Shown in pieces: positions 23,942-32,921 of a DNA stretch of 47,204 nt. The stretch's first letter is position 1, and every line of letters starts with the position of its first letter. Under the pieces are notes generated by a model. It ran no database searches and had not been told where the DNA came from. It worked only from the letters and a program-made list of their open reading frames with translations. The position numbers and the translations under genes are program-made. Source of the stretch: Lachnospiraceae bacterium (GTDB lineage: Bacteria > Bacillota > Clostridia > Lachnospirales > Lachnospiraceae); assembly GCA_017472605.1 (NCBI GenBank), contig JAFUPV010000045.1, positions 1 to 47,204 on the forward strand, given 5' to 3'.

Positions 23942-24727
23942 TTACAGAATCATTCCGCCGAATACACGGTTGTAGATCATGAAACAGAATGCCACTCCGA
24001 TGGCGATGCAGGCGAACCCCAGGAGCGCATCCAGAACACGAACCGCGCCGGAAAGATAGTCGCTGCTGGCAATGTCACGGATTCCGTTGACAAAAGAAAC
24101 ACCTGGAATCAGAACCATCAGGGTACTGATGATCATGTTGCTCAGGTTCTGACCAGGGCCGAAGTTCTGCAGAAGCAGACAGACAAAGGTGACAAACGCG
24201 CCTCCTGCCAGCTTGCCCACAATCCTGGAAAGATACCGGTTGCTGACATAGATGACAAAAATCTGAGTAAACAGTCCCGCGAAGGCAGATGCCAGGCAAT
24301 CGGCCCAGCTTCCGCCGAACATGAGGCTGAAGGCGGCAACGGCAATGGCACTGGCTGCAATGGTGGAACCGGTTTTCTTGCCGGGCATGCGCCGGATCTG
24401 GCGCAGCGCCTCTTTCGCCTGAACGATGGTGTAACATCCGCTTTCAATCTCTCTCGACAGCTGATTGACCGCGCAGACCCAGTCCAGACGGCCGCTGTTC
24501 ACCGGAATGTAGGACACTTTTGCATAGAGAGGATCCGCATCGCTTCCGCTGGACGCCAGAATCCCGTTTGTCAGTGTGAAGAAACTTGCCGATTCCACGC
24601 CATAGTGGCGGCAGATCCGCTGCATGGTTTCTGATACACGGCTAATCTCCGCCCCGTTCTCCAAAAGCAGCTGCCCGGCTTCCATTGCCAGTTCCATCAC
24701 TGCCAGCTTTCTTTCCCGCTCATCCAT
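23942..24727 (-). CDS. Threonine/serine exporter, ThrE N-terminal half (DUF1212/YjjP-like)
   Basis: 261 residues from the ATG at 24725-24727, spaced 7 nt from GGAGG; an ATG two codons earlier is too close to it. A cytoplasmic region of about 110 residues carries the family pattern AGQLLLENGAEISRVSETM and RICRHYGV near its start, then five or so membrane helices follow (residues about 120-255), including MVLIPGVSFVNGIRDI. It is the partner of the following small membrane protein. Gene order yqeY-thrE1-thrE2-nadE with gaps under 60 bp indicates one operon. Confidence 0.9.
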   Translation of the reverse strand: MDERERKLAVMELAMEAGQLLLENGAEISRVSETMQRICRHYGVESASFFTLTNGILASSGSDADPLYAKVSYIPVNSGRLDWVCAVNQLSREIESGCYTIVQAKEALRQIRRMPGKKTGSTIAASAIAVAAFSLMFGGSWADCLASAFAGLFTQIFVIYVSNRYLSRIVGKLAGGAFVTFVCLLLQNFGPGQNLSNMIISTLMVLIPGVSFVNGIRDIASSDYLSGAVRVLDALLGFACIAIGVAFCFMIYNRVFGGMIL

Positions 24728-24781
24728 CCCCATTCCTCCGAAAACACGTCGCTGCTTACACAGTTTTGAAAGCAGTCTGCG

Positions 24782-25219
24782 TTATTTACACAGCTCCGCA
24801 ACCACCTGATTGATCACCTTACCATCTGCTTTTCCCTTCATGTCAGCCATGACAGCCTTCATGATCATGCCCTTGTTCTTTGTTGCCACGGTGTCCGCAA
24901 ATTTCTCCATGATATAGGCTTTTACTTCCTCCGCATCCATCTGAACCGGTGCATAGGTCTTAATCACGTCATAGCGGAACTGATATTCCGCCTTCAGATC
25001 CTCACGTCCTTCCGGACAGGTATCGATCTGCTCCTTTACGGTCTTTAACTCCTTTAAGATCACCTGATCCACCATGGATTCCGGAATATCCTCGCGGCAT
25101 CCGGCATCAATTCCTGCTTTCTTTACTGCGGAAATCAGAGTTGAGATCGCTTCTTTGCGCTCTTTTTCTCTTGCCTTCATTGCTGCTACCATGTCTTTTC
25201 TTAATGTCTCCAACTGCAT
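24782..25219 (-). CDS. yqeY: GatB/YqeY domain protein
   Basis: 145 residues, the normal YqeY length. It is similar to the C-terminal tRNA-binding domain of GatB. Typical features are MAVMKAREKERK-like KAREKERKEAISTLISAVKKA near the N-terminus, YAPVQMDAEEVKAYI in the middle and KNKGMIMKAVMADMKGKADGKVINQVV at the end. GGAGGG lies 8 nt before the ATG at 25217-25219. In many Firmicutes it follows rpsU; here an operator-bearing promoter and a 185-nt structured leader precede it instead. Precise function is not established. Confidence 0.93.
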   Translation of the reverse strand: MQLETLRKDMVAAMKAREKERKEAISTLISAVKKAGIDAGCREDIPESMVDQVILKELKTVKEQIDTCPEGREDLKAEYQFRYDVIKTYAPVQMDAEEVKAYIMEKFADTVATKNKGMIMKAVMADMKGKADGKVINQVVAELCK

Positions 25220-25370
25220 AATGGTTCCCTCCGCATATTCTTTTTGATTTCGCGATCACGCAGGCGAATGACAGACATCTCACGCACCTTGCGCGGCCGC
25301 GCCAGTTTATGGATTCCTTACTGCAGAAGCGCACGAAGCAGATCTCTCCTTCCGCGCGCTGCGTAAGTTC

Positions 25371-25397
25371 AGGGATACATGCCTGACATGTATCCCT
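25371..25397 (-). promoter_or_regulatory. Hairpin at the 5' end of the yqeY leader
   Basis: AGGGATACATG and CATGTATCCCT form a perfect 11-bp stem with a 5-nt loop starting within about 8 nt of the predicted transcription start. The remaining leader (25220-25370) has no supported gene but is rich in GC dyads, including the 12-bp palindrome GCGCGGCCGCGC. A minus-strand frame running through it into yqeY has no start with a ribosome site. Confidence 0.5.
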
Positions 25398-25404
25398 GGC
25401 TATG

Positions 25405-25441
25405 ATAGTCAAGTATATCACTGACTATGACCTGATTTCAA
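25405..25441 (-). promoter_or_regulatory. Promoter of the yqeY-thrE-nadE operon with an overlapping operator
   Basis: Minus strand: -35 TTGAAA (25436-25441), 18-bp spacer, -10 TATACT (25412-25417). An inverted repeat ATAGTCA / TGACTAT (25405-25411 and 25422-25428) surrounds the -10, the geometry of a repressor operator. The regulator is not identified; NAD or amino acid status would be reasonable inputs. Confidence 0.55.
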
Positions 25442-25535
25442 CTATAATTTGGAAAAGTTATCCTTTCTGCCGCCATTGCTTTTTTCAGCAGAAACCGCTT
25501 CGCCAGTGCCTGATCTGTCCTTTCAGCAAGTGTCT

Positions 25536-26561
25536 TTACACCAGTTCAATCAGCGCTTCCACATCCTCCGGTCTTGTTGCCCAGCTGGTTGCAAGACGGA
25601 TGACAGTATGTTCCTCATCATATGGTTCCCAGTAGCTGTAAACCACATGCCTGCGGAGTTCTTCCAGCTTTTTGTTTTCAAATACAAGGAACTGCTGATT
25701 GGTCGGGGACTGGCGGAAGAACTGGCATCCCCTGGCCGCAAGACCTTCCTTCAGCTTCTTTGCCATTTCGATGGCATGTCTGCCGTTTTCATAGTACAGA
25801 CCATTGGTAAACAGCGCATCAAACTGGATTCCCAGCAGACGCCCCTTTGCAAGAAGCGCCCCATGCTGCTTTGCGATGGTCAGGAAGTATTTTGGCATAT
25901 TTCCACGCGGAAATACAACCGCTTCTCCACAGAGGGCGCCTACCTTTGTTCCGCCGATGTAGAAGGCATCACAGAATTCTGCGATATCCTTCAGACTTAC
26001 GTCCGTCTCGTCACTCATCAGCCCATAGCCGAGACGGGCGCCGTCCAGGTAAAGAGGAAGCTGATACTGTCTGCAGACCGATGAAATCTCCTGCAGCTCC
26101 TTTTTGCTGTACAGCGTTCCATATTCCGTCGGATGGGAGATGTAGACCATACCAGGAAATACCATGTGTTCATGGCTCTCATCCTGCCAGAATTTTTTCA
26201 TCAGATCCTCCAGATCTCCCGCTGCAATTTTTCCGTCATGCTCCGGCAGTGCAAGGACTTTATGGCCGGTAAACTCAATGGCACCGGCTTCATGACAGTT
26301 TACATGTCCGCTGGAAGCAGACACGACACCTTCATAACTCTTCAGATACGCGTCAATTACCACCTGATTAGTCTGTGTTCCGCCAACCAGAAAGAAAACA
26401 TCCGCATTCGGACTCTCACAGGCAGCGCGGATTTTTTCCTTCGCCTGTTCGCAGTAAGGATCGTTTCCATAGCCGGAAGCTGCTTCTCTGTTTGTCTCTG
26501 CAAGGCGCTGCAGGATTTTCTCGTGTGCGCCTTCGGAATAGTCGTTTTCAAATGCAAGCAT
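25536..26561 (-). CDS. Low-specificity threonine aldolase-like PLP enzyme
   Basis: 341 residues from the ATG at 26559-26561, with GGAGAAG 8 nt upstream; longer in-frame starts lack a ribosome site. Beta-eliminating lyase family: FLVGGTQTNQVVID near residue 57 (cofactor phosphate site), HVNCHEAGA at 86-94 where His stacks on PLP, LYLDGARLGYG with Asp173 and Arg176, and the Schiff-base Lys206 in YIGGTKVGALCGE. The expected reaction is cleavage of threonine to glycine and acetaldehyde, though some members act on other beta-hydroxy amino acids. It is last in the DUF445-gpsA-gammaCA-MBL run, 134 bp after the MBL gene; nothing clear was seen in that gap. Confidence 0.88.
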   Translation of the reverse strand: MLAFENDYSEGAHEKILQRLAETNREAASGYGNDPYCEQAKEKIRAACESPNADVFFLVGGTQTNQVVIDAYLKSYEGVVSASSGHVNCHEAGAIEFTGHKVLALPEHDGKIAAGDLEDLMKKFWQDESHEHMVFPGMVYISHPTEYGTLYSKKELQEISSVCRQYQLPLYLDGARLGYGLMSDETDVSLKDIAEFCDAFYIGGTKVGALCGEAVVFPRGNMPKYFLTIAKQHGALLAKGRLLGIQFDALFTNGLYYENGRHAIEMAKKLKEGLAARGCQFFRQSPTNQQFLVFENKKLEELRRHVVYSYWEPYDEEHTVIRLATSWATRPEDVEALIELV

Positions 26562-26695
26562 ATTTTTTCTTCTCCAATTTTCTGATTTTTTCTTTCGCAT
26601 CAATTACAGCCGCACCGTAATCTTCTCGATGATGCCGCAGTGATACCATATCATTTCTTCTTCCCTTGCGATATCCGCAATCCACGTTCCTGTAC

Positions 26696-27412
26696 TTACC
26701 GGATCACCCATTCCTTCTCGGATGCAGTATCAAAAATCACAGTCTGAAATTCCCGGCTTTCTTCTCTTGCGCAGAACCGCGCCACCACACCTTTGTCCTC
26801 CCAGAAATGCATGGGGAAGGCATTGCGGATTTTCCATGTCCGCAGATACCAGTCCATTCCCTTATCATAGGAAGCGCCCTGTCTGTCATCCAGAGGAAGG
26901 AATGCCAGTTCGATTTCGATTCCCTTCCAGAGATCCAGCTCTTCCTTAAAGTTTCTGGTCATCTGTTTGTTCCAGCCATGGTCCTCCCCTTCCCAGTACC
27001 ACCAGTTCAGATCACCGGCATGGTAAATGGTTCTTCCTTCCGCCTCAACAAGAAATGCAACGCCCTCATCGGTAGACCGAAGTGTCCGGATTGTCAGATC
27101 ATCCAGAGAAATGGTTTCTCTGGCTTTCGCCGCTGTCACCTTCTCCGCAAATGATTCCTTCAAACCAAAACGCATCCCTTTTGCGCTGCTGATCCGCACA
27201 TCGTTTGCCAGGATGTAGTGAACTTTGTTACAGGCAGTCTTCAACTGAAAAATCTGCGGGTTAAAATGGTCACCGTGATGGTGACTCACGAATATGTATA
27301 GTGATTTCTCACGATTCAAAACCGGAATTGCCCCCTGATAGTAATCAAACAGAAGGTAACAATGTTCCAGTTCAACAAGAAATCCGCTGTGTCCAATGTA
27401 AGTTACTTTCAC
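26696..27412 (-). CDS. MBL-fold metallo-hydrolase
   Basis: 238 residues. It starts with GTG in a GTGA overlap with the carbonic anhydrase stop, so the two are translationally coupled. The beta-lactamase-fold signature SHHHGDHF occupies residues 43-50. A later HAGDLNWWYW supplies the next His/Asp ligands, and the C-terminal part contains the terminal ligand in FPMHFWEDKG. This variant (TYIGHSGFLVE start, UlaG/L-ascorbate-lactonase-like look) usually has small-molecule lactone or phosphoester substrates; the actual one is unknown. Confidence 0.85.
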   Translation of the reverse strand: MKVTYIGHSGFLVELEHCYLLFDYYQGAIPVLNREKSLYIFVSHHHGDHFNPQIFQLKTACNKVHYILANDVRISSAKGMRFGLKESFAEKVTAAKARETISLDDLTIRTLRSTDEGVAFLVEAEGRTIYHAGDLNWWYWEGEDHGWNKQMTRNFKEELDLWKGIEIELAFLPLDDRQGASYDKGMDWYLRTWKIRNAFPMHFWEDKGVVARFCAREESREFQTVIFDTASEKEWVIR

Positions 27413-27906
27413 AACAATGTTTCACCTGCCTCTGTCACATAGTGAGCCGCCGATTCCCGGATGGAGGCAATCTCCTCTTCCGTCAGCGGCCGCCGGATCT
27501 TCGCCGGGCTGCCAAGAACCAGCTGTCCTTCCGGTACAACCGTGTTCTGCGTTACCATTGCGCCTGCACCGATCAGACAATTATCCCCAATTACCGCTCC
27601 GTTCATGATGATTGCCCCCATTCCAATGAGACAGTTATCCCCAATGGTACAGCCATGGACAACAGCGCGGTGTCCAATGGTCACATCATCGCCGATGGTC
27701 AGCGGGAAACTGGGATCCTGATGGAGAACACAGCCATCCTGCACATTGGTGCGGGAACCGATCCGGATTGGTTCCCCTCCGTTCATCCGGCCGCGAATCA
27801 CTGCCTGATACCAGACAGAACTGTCTTCTCCGATGATTACATTACCGATCACATCAGCGCTTTCTGCTACAAATACATTTGTTCCCAACTGCGGTTTTAT
27901 TGTCAT
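27409..27906 (-). CDS. Gamma-carbonic anhydrase family hexapeptide-repeat protein
   Basis: 165 residues from ATG 27904-27906, preceded by AGGGGG; upstream in-frame codons overlap gpsA and have no site. A left-handed beta-helix of hexapeptide repeats is clear (IGNVIIGEDSSVWYQAVIRG, IGDDVTIGHRAVVHGCTIGD). Metal-ligand histidines His62, His79 and His84 occur in VLHQD and IGHRAVVHG, matching the three-His site of gamma-CA proteins. Members bind Zn or Fe; hydration of CO2 is only proven for some. Overlap with the MBL hydrolase suggests a common substrate or regulation. Confidence 0.9.
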   Translation of the reverse strand: MTIKPQLGTNVFVAESADVIGNVIIGEDSSVWYQAVIRGRMNGGEPIRIGSRTNVQDGCVLHQDPSFPLTIGDDVTIGHRAVVHGCTIGDNCLIGMGAIIMNGAVIGDNCLIGAGAMVTQNTVVPEGQLVLGSPAKIRRPLTEEEIASIRESAAHYVTEAGETLL

Positions 27907-27988
27907 GTTTTGTTCCCCCTCTCTCCGTTCCTTCCTATTCCACACTCCGTTTTCGCGCAGCCAGACTGACTTACACCTGTTATCTTCT

Positions 27989-28951
27989 TTATACTCTCCA
28001 CTCACTGGTCAGACTTCTTGCGAACAGCTGATCCAACACCTGACGGCAATCCTGCTTTCGATACAGGATCTCATACACAGCCCGGCAAATCGGCAGTTCA
28101 ACTCCGTAGTTCTTCCCAAGATTAACCAGCGCTTTTACCGTATAATAACCTTCCGCCAGCGCCTCGAATTTCTCTCCTTTTACATAGGATTCACCAAATT
28201 GACGATTGTGGCTGTATTTTGAGAAAACAGTCGCCTCATAATCGCCCAGATGACATAGTCCATAGGCAGACAATTCATTTCCTCCCATCGCTTTGATCAG
28301 GCGTGAAATTTCTCTTGTCCCCCTCGACATCAGAGCACCTTTCAGCGTGGAAAGACCAACACCATCCAACATCCCGGCAGCAATACCTACTACATTTTTT
28401 GCTGCTGCTCCAATCTCATTTCCAATCAGATCCTCTCCATAATAGAAACGAATCAGATTGCTGGAAAATTCGTTTACCAGTTTTTCTTTTACTTCTCTCT
28501 TATTGCTGTCGATAACCATGCAGTTTGGGATTCCCTGATAAAATTCCTGTACATGTCCCGGCCCAAGCCAGACTGCAACATCGTTGGAAAAATCAAGGCT
28601 GTCGCTTGCCACCTGCGAAAGTCGTCTTCCGGTAGATATTTCAATTCCCTTCATGCAGAGAACAACAATTTTATTTTGAAGCTCAAACGGCTCCAGTTCC
28701 TCCATTAATGCACCAAGCCCCTGTGAATTCACGGATATAACAATGACCTCTGTGTCTACTACACAATCCAGATTCGTGGAGAGCTGGATTGATTCCCCCA
28801 ATTCCAACAGATGATTCTTTCTTGTCGAAAGAAATTGCTGCATGTTCTGCGAAGATTCTCTTCCATAGAGCGTTACCTGATGACCAATCTGATCCAGATA
28901 CCATGCAATTAATGAACCCCAGCGTCCACAGCCAATAACTGTTATCTTCAT
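27989..28951 (-). CDS. gpsA: Glycerol-3-phosphate dehydrogenase [NAD(P)+]
   Basis: 320 residues from the ATG at 28949-28951 (AAAGGA upstream); an ATG seven codons earlier is less well placed. It reduces dihydroxyacetone phosphate to sn-glycerol 3-phosphate for phospholipid synthesis. Rossmann motif VIGCGRWGS at residues 5-13; VLCMKGIE, VAVWLGPGHVQEF where the family often has LSGPS, and the catalytic region NEIGAAAKNVVGIAAGMLDG with the invariant Lys. The LGPGH variant is a small deviation from textbook members. It follows DUF445 after 92 bp. Confidence 0.9.
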   Translation of the reverse strand: MKITVIGCGRWGSLIAWYLDQIGHQVTLYGRESSQNMQQFLSTRKNHLLELGESIQLSTNLDCVVDTEVIVISVNSQGLGALMEELEPFELQNKIVVLCMKGIEISTGRRLSQVASDSLDFSNDVAVWLGPGHVQEFYQGIPNCMVIDSNKREVKEKLVNEFSSNLIRFYYGEDLIGNEIGAAAKNVVGIAAGMLDGVGLSTLKGALMSRGTREISRLIKAMGGNELSAYGLCHLGDYEATVFSKYSHNRQFGESYVKGEKFEALAEGYYTVKALVNLGKNYGVELPICRAVYEILYRKQDCRQVLDQLFARSLTSEWRV

Positions 28952-29043
28952 TTCATTTCCTTTCAAAACCATCGCTCCATTTCTTTACTTACATCATGCG
29001 GAAATGGAACAGCTTTTTCATTTGCTTTGTCTTCTGCAGTCTC

Positions 29044-29937
29044 TTAAATAAAGCAATTCAAAATACCAATCACAAACCCGATTACTGCTCCCAGATTCAC
29101 CAGCGCCGTCAGCTCTTTCTTCATCACCGACAACAGCAGCTGCTCCAGCTGCGGCAGTTCCATCCCATTGATTTTTTCTTCTACGATCTGCGCAATGTTC
29201 AGTTTTTCCATTGCCTTCTCCAGCTGACTGTCAACGACATGATGATACGCCTTCTGAACGGCGTGCCGGATCTGGGAATCGTCAATCTGCCATGCGGTAA
29301 GCATCTCGGTAAACGGTTTTTCCGTATAGTGATCCACCTTTTCCGCCACCATCGGACCAATCAGTCCAGAACCATGCTCTTTGATATAGGTACCAACGCT
29401 TTCACCAATCGGCTCCGCCACAGAAGCAATCACCCGGTCATTTAAGAACATCTCCAGCATCGTTCCCTGGGTCTTTTCCTTCACTGCTTTTGCGCCTTCT
29501 TCCGCAATGATCCCACCGATATTCAGCTTCTCAATCTGCTGGCACAACAGTTCACTGAACTGAACGCTGAAATTGCCTTTACGCTCCTGATAGGCCTCTT
29601 CTTCCATGAAATGGACAAGCAGCCGATGGAAGCTGCTGTAGTCTTCCGATTTCACCGCCAGAACCAGGCGGTCCGCAACCTGCTCTTCCATTTCTTCCGA
29701 AAGAAGCATTCCTTTTAAGTCATCCCCGGTCAGAAGCTCATTTCCTACCACCTGTCCCAAGGCTTTTGCCAGATGCCCTCTTCGCTTGGGGATAATTCCC
29801 GGCGTAAAGGGCAGTGTAATGGAACCGATCTTCACCTCACGGTAGGGATGAAACAGCATTTTCACAGCCAGATAGTTTGTAAAATAACCGATTACGGCTC
29901 CGACAAGGGGGCCGGAAAGGATCTTCAGAAATTCCAT
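29044..29937 (-). CDS. DUF445 family membrane protein (YheB-like)
   Basis: 297 residues; AGGAGG lies 9 nt before the ATG at 29935-29937. The N-terminal membrane segment contains the family signature GAVIGYFTNYLAVKMLFHPYR, followed by LPFTPGIIPKRRGHLAKALG, then a long helical region, and the chain closes with a second hydrophobic segment (LGAVIGFVIGILNCF). YheB is spore-associated in Bacillus, but many non-sporulating Firmicutes have DUF445 proteins. Function unknown. A near-consensus promoter directly upstream makes it first in the gpsA operon. Confidence 0.9.
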   Translation of the reverse strand: MEFLKILSGPLVGAVIGYFTNYLAVKMLFHPYREVKIGSITLPFTPGIIPKRRGHLAKALGQVVGNELLTGDDLKGMLLSEEMEEQVADRLVLAVKSEDYSSFHRLLVHFMEEEAYQERKGNFSVQFSELLCQQIEKLNIGGIIAEEGAKAVKEKTQGTMLEMFLNDRVIASVAEPIGESVGTYIKEHGSGLIGPMVAEKVDHYTEKPFTEMLTAWQIDDSQIRHAVQKAYHHVVDSQLEKAMEKLNIAQIVEEKINGMELPQLEQLLLSVMKKELTALVNLGAVIGFVIGILNCFI

Positions 29938-30022
29938 GATTCGTTTCCTCCTGTATTTCAGATCTTCCGTTTATCCTTCTCCTGCGGCGAAGCATTCACC
30001 TGCCGTCTTTTTCATAATCTCC

Positions 30023-30052
30023 ATTATAACCGCCAACACTCCCCCTTGTCAA
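30023..30052 (-). promoter_or_regulatory. Promoter of the DUF445-gpsA operon
   Basis: Minus strand: perfect -35 TTGACA (30047-30052) and perfect -10 TATAAT (30023-30028), 18-bp spacer. The leader is about 80 nt. No operator-like dyad was noticed. Confidence 0.75.
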
Positions 30053-30087
30053 TCGTTCGTCATTCGGTTGAATCATCGGACACTGCC

Positions 30088-30133
30088 AAAAGAGCAGCCG
30101 TCCCTTCCTTACTGGCAGGTGACGGCCGCTCTT
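30088..30133 (-). terminator. Terminator of the Lpl-type transporter operon
   Basis: AAGAGC-A-GCCGTC (30090-30102) pairs with GACGGC-C-GCTCTT (30121-30133), one mismatch, 18-nt loop. On the minus strand it ends in TTTT; the plus strand also has a T-run (TTTTTCACTTTTT). It lies about 75 nt past the binding-protein stop. Confidence 0.75.
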
Positions 30134-30209
30134 TTTCACTTTTTCAACCCGGAACGCGTGAGTTCACCCGTTCCGGCCCAATTCGTTTCTGTCAGACAAG
30201 CATTTCCAA

Positions 30210-31919
30210 TTACTGCTGCATGCTTGCATAATAATCCGCATAGATCTTTACATAATCCTGTGCGCCGAGAGCATCCATCTGATCAAAGTAATCGTCCAGC
30301 TCGCTCAGCGGTCTTGCGCCGGTGATGAACTTTGCACTTTCCTGCTCTGCATATTCCTTTAATCCGGTTAACAGATTCAGCGCTTCTTCTGCTGTTTCTT
30401 CATCCAGATATACGGAAGCCGGATATCCTTCTACGACATACTTTGCAAGTGTCTCCTGCAAACCAAGACGGAAGCTGATTTCACCGTCAGTCATGGTCTT
30501 GTAGAACGGAACATCTCCTTCATAAGTTGCCGGATCCGGATAACCGCTGTCGATCTCTTCTTCCGGCCATCCGCACAGACTCTGATGAACAACAAGGCTG
30601 TTCTGGCTTCCAAGACCGATTGTCTGCCATCCGAACAGAGCAACCTTCTTGTATACGAAGTCATTCTTACTTGCATACAGATCCGGATTATTGATTACAT
30701 CCTGGAATACCTGATTCTTGGTTTCCTTATCCACATAGTAGCCTTCCAGGCCAAACATGTACTCATCCGGCATGCTTGTATTCGGACCGGCTGTTGCCAT
30801 CTCATAGTTTTCACGGTTATAGAAGAAGTCTGCAAACGCCATAGCCAGTTCCGGATTCTCGCAGTCTGCGCTGACTACCATACATCCGGCGCTGATGGAG
30901 CTGCTGCTCTGCGGCCAGAACTGAGTCTCATTGTATTCGCTGGTAAGCGGCAATGCGCCCCACCAGGATGCAAAGTTCGTTGTGAACACAAACGGAGCCT
31001 GTGCCATTACGCCAACTCTGTCCTCAGCAAAAATTGCATTCACAGTTGTCGCATCTGTAGTAAAGAAGTCTTCATCCATCAGACCTTCTGAATAGATCTG
31101 GTTCATCGTTGTCAGATATGCGCCATATGCTTCACGATCAGCCACAGGCAGAACCACTTCACCGTTTCTAAGACCGATGGAAAGACCCTTCGGATCTGTC
31201 GTATTATATCCGAATGCATTCAGAATTGTCAGACACGGGTTATTTGCAGAATAGCTTCCGCCAAGCGGGATGATATCTTCGCCTCTCTCCTTAAACGCAC
31301 GAAGCATGTTGATGAAATCATCCAGTGTTTCCGGTACTTCCAGTCCAGCCTCTTCCAGCCAGTCGTAATTCAGGAAGCCTCTCGGAATCTGACCGCGGTC
31401 AGCCGGATTGTTGATGTAACCAAGGGACCATACATGACCTTCGGAATCCGTCACAGCTGACTTATATCCTGGGTTCTCCGCATAGATTGCGCTCAGGTTC
31501 GGCATGTTTTCCTCATTAATGTAAGGAGCCATGTCAAGGATCATGCCTTCAGCGCCATAAGAAACCAGCTCTGCCGTTGTAATTACCTGTTTTCCGAGAA
31601 TGATATCCGGCAGATCGCCATCGGCAAACAGCAGAGACAGATACTCGCTCTGATTCTCACTGGTATACTTGTCAACGACGAGGTTAATATTCATTACCTC
31701 TTCAATATACTTGAAGAACCACATATCCTCCGGGTTGCCGGATGCAGTATCCATCAGGATTGCCATGTGCAGCGTCTGTTCCTCTCCTTCTGCAACGATT
31801 GGCATGGAACCGTCTGTGTTCAGCCACTCCGGAATGTCGGCATAGGCAAATCCGCTCATTGCCATGACAGATGCCAGTGTAAGGCCGGTGACTCTGCGCA
31901 GAATTTTCTGTTTTTTCAT
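30210..31919 (-). CDS. Extracellular sugar-binding protein of an Lpl-type ABC importer
   Basis: 569 residues; AGGAGG precedes the ATG at 31917-31919. Residues 1-27 are a signal peptide with probable cleavage AYA|DIP; there is no lipobox cysteine, unlike most Gram-positive binding proteins. The mature chain has the LplA/family-1 pattern: LLFADGDLPDIIL near residue 95, GYINNPADRGQIPRGFLNYDWLEEAGLEVPETLDDF near 160, and a long C-lobe. These large binding proteins pair with LplB/LplC permeases and take up oligosaccharides. The partner permeases are directly upstream and a GH78 gene is close, pointing to a rhamnose-containing oligosaccharide. Confidence 0.9.
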   Translation of the reverse strand: MKKQKILRRVTGLTLASVMAMSGFAYADIPEWLNTDGSMPIVAEGEEQTLHMAILMDTASGNPEDMWFFKYIEEVMNINLVVDKYTSENQSEYLSLLFADGDLPDIILGKQVITTAELVSYGAEGMILDMAPYINEENMPNLSAIYAENPGYKSAVTDSEGHVWSLGYINNPADRGQIPRGFLNYDWLEEAGLEVPETLDDFINMLRAFKERGEDIIPLGGSYSANNPCLTILNAFGYNTTDPKGLSIGLRNGEVVLPVADREAYGAYLTTMNQIYSEGLMDEDFFTTDATTVNAIFAEDRVGVMAQAPFVFTTNFASWWGALPLTSEYNETQFWPQSSSSISAGCMVVSADCENPELAMAFADFFYNRENYEMATAGPNTSMPDEYMFGLEGYYVDKETKNQVFQDVINNPDLYASKNDFVYKKVALFGWQTIGLGSQNSLVVHQSLCGWPEEEIDSGYPDPATYEGDVPFYKTMTDGEISFRLGLQETLAKYVVEGYPASVYLDEETAEEALNLLTGLKEYAEQESAKFITGARPLSELDDYFDQMDALGAQDYVKIYADYYASMQQ

Positions 31920-31977
31920 ATAGTTACCTCCTATTTATTAGTCATTTTCATGACATTATTTACGCTTCTCCAAGCAA

Positions 31978-32889
31978 TCAGCCCTTTACGGAACCGATCA
32001 TGATACCCTTTGTGAAATTTTTCTGTAAAAACGGATATGCAATCAGAAGCGGCGCGCTGGCAATGAAAACAATCGCATATTTCATTCCCTGCGCAACATT
32101 TGCCCGATGCATCAGATAGCTGACTGTATCCGCATCTGAGTTCTCCAGACTGTTAAGTGCCAGCTGATTGGAAATCAGAATACTTCGCAGCACCAGCTGA
32201 AGCGGCTGGAATTCCTTGTCACGGATATACAGCAGCGCATTGTAATAGCTGTTCCAATGAGATACGCCATAGTAAAGTGCCATTACCGCTATGATCGGTT
32301 TCGCCAGCGGAATTGCAATTTTCAGAAAACAACGAAGCTCTGATGATCCGTCAATGTAAGCTGCCTCGTAGATATCCTGAGGAATCGAGGTTGCAAAATA
32401 CTGCCTCGTTACAATCATATTATAACAGCTGACTCCGCTTCCAATGACAAGAACCAGTGGATTGTTGATCAGTCCCAGATCCTTAATCAGCATATAAGTA
32501 GGAATCATACCGCCGCTGAAATACATGGTAATGAAAAAATACCAGGAAATCGTTCCGCGAAACGGAAGATATTTTTTCGTCAGTACATAGGCTACCGGGA
32601 TGGTCAGTACCAGGTTATAGAGAGTTCCGAACAATGTATAAAAAATCGTGTTCCGGTAGCCAACCCACAGTTGACTTTCCTGAAGCACATATCGATAGGA
32701 ATCAACTGTAAACCCTTTGATCCATAACATGGTTCTTCCCTGAACAACTTCCTTGACATCGGAAAATGATGCGATGATACAGAAGTACAGCGGATAAATT
32801 ATGATAAGTGTAATCAGCACAACCAGTACCGTATTAATCAAATCAAACAGCGTATACCGTTTCCATTTTCTTTTTGTTTCTGCCCGCAT
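31978..32889 (-). CDS. ABC sugar permease, LplC/YtcP type
   Basis: 303 residues from the ATG at 32887-32889, 6 nt after AGGAGG; a TTG five codons earlier overlaps that site. Six membrane helices: LINTVLVVLITLIIIYPLYF first, then four through the middle, ending with AIVFIASAPLLIAYPFLQ. The EAA-like loop is IYEAAYIDGSSELRCFLKIAIPLAKP. It has the C-terminal FTKGIMIGSVKG typical of LplC proteins. It lies 32 bp after lplB and 58 bp before the binding-protein gene. Confidence 0.92.
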   Translation of the reverse strand: MRAETKRKWKRYTLFDLINTVLVVLITLIIIYPLYFCIIASFSDVKEVVQGRTMLWIKGFTVDSYRYVLQESQLWVGYRNTIFYTLFGTLYNLVLTIPVAYVLTKKYLPFRGTISWYFFITMYFSGGMIPTYMLIKDLGLINNPLVLVIGSGVSCYNMIVTRQYFATSIPQDIYEAAYIDGSSELRCFLKIAIPLAKPIIAVMALYYGVSHWNSYYNALLYIRDKEFQPLQLVLRSILISNQLALNSLENSDADTVSYLMHRANVAQGMKYAIVFIASAPLLIAYPFLQKNFTKGIMIGSVKG

Positions 32890-32921
32890 TCCAAGCCTCC
32901 TCAAATGTTATGTAACGTGTC

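Noticed and set aside
25220-25421. A frame of about 100 codons through the yqeY leader, and a possible rpsU remnant
   Set aside because: No start with a ribosome site, and no S21-like basic C-terminus could be read in any frame.
26562-26695. A possible peptide of about 33 residues just before the threonine aldolase-like gene
   Set aside because: Its ribosome site is poor, it overlaps the downstream start, and no motif supports it.
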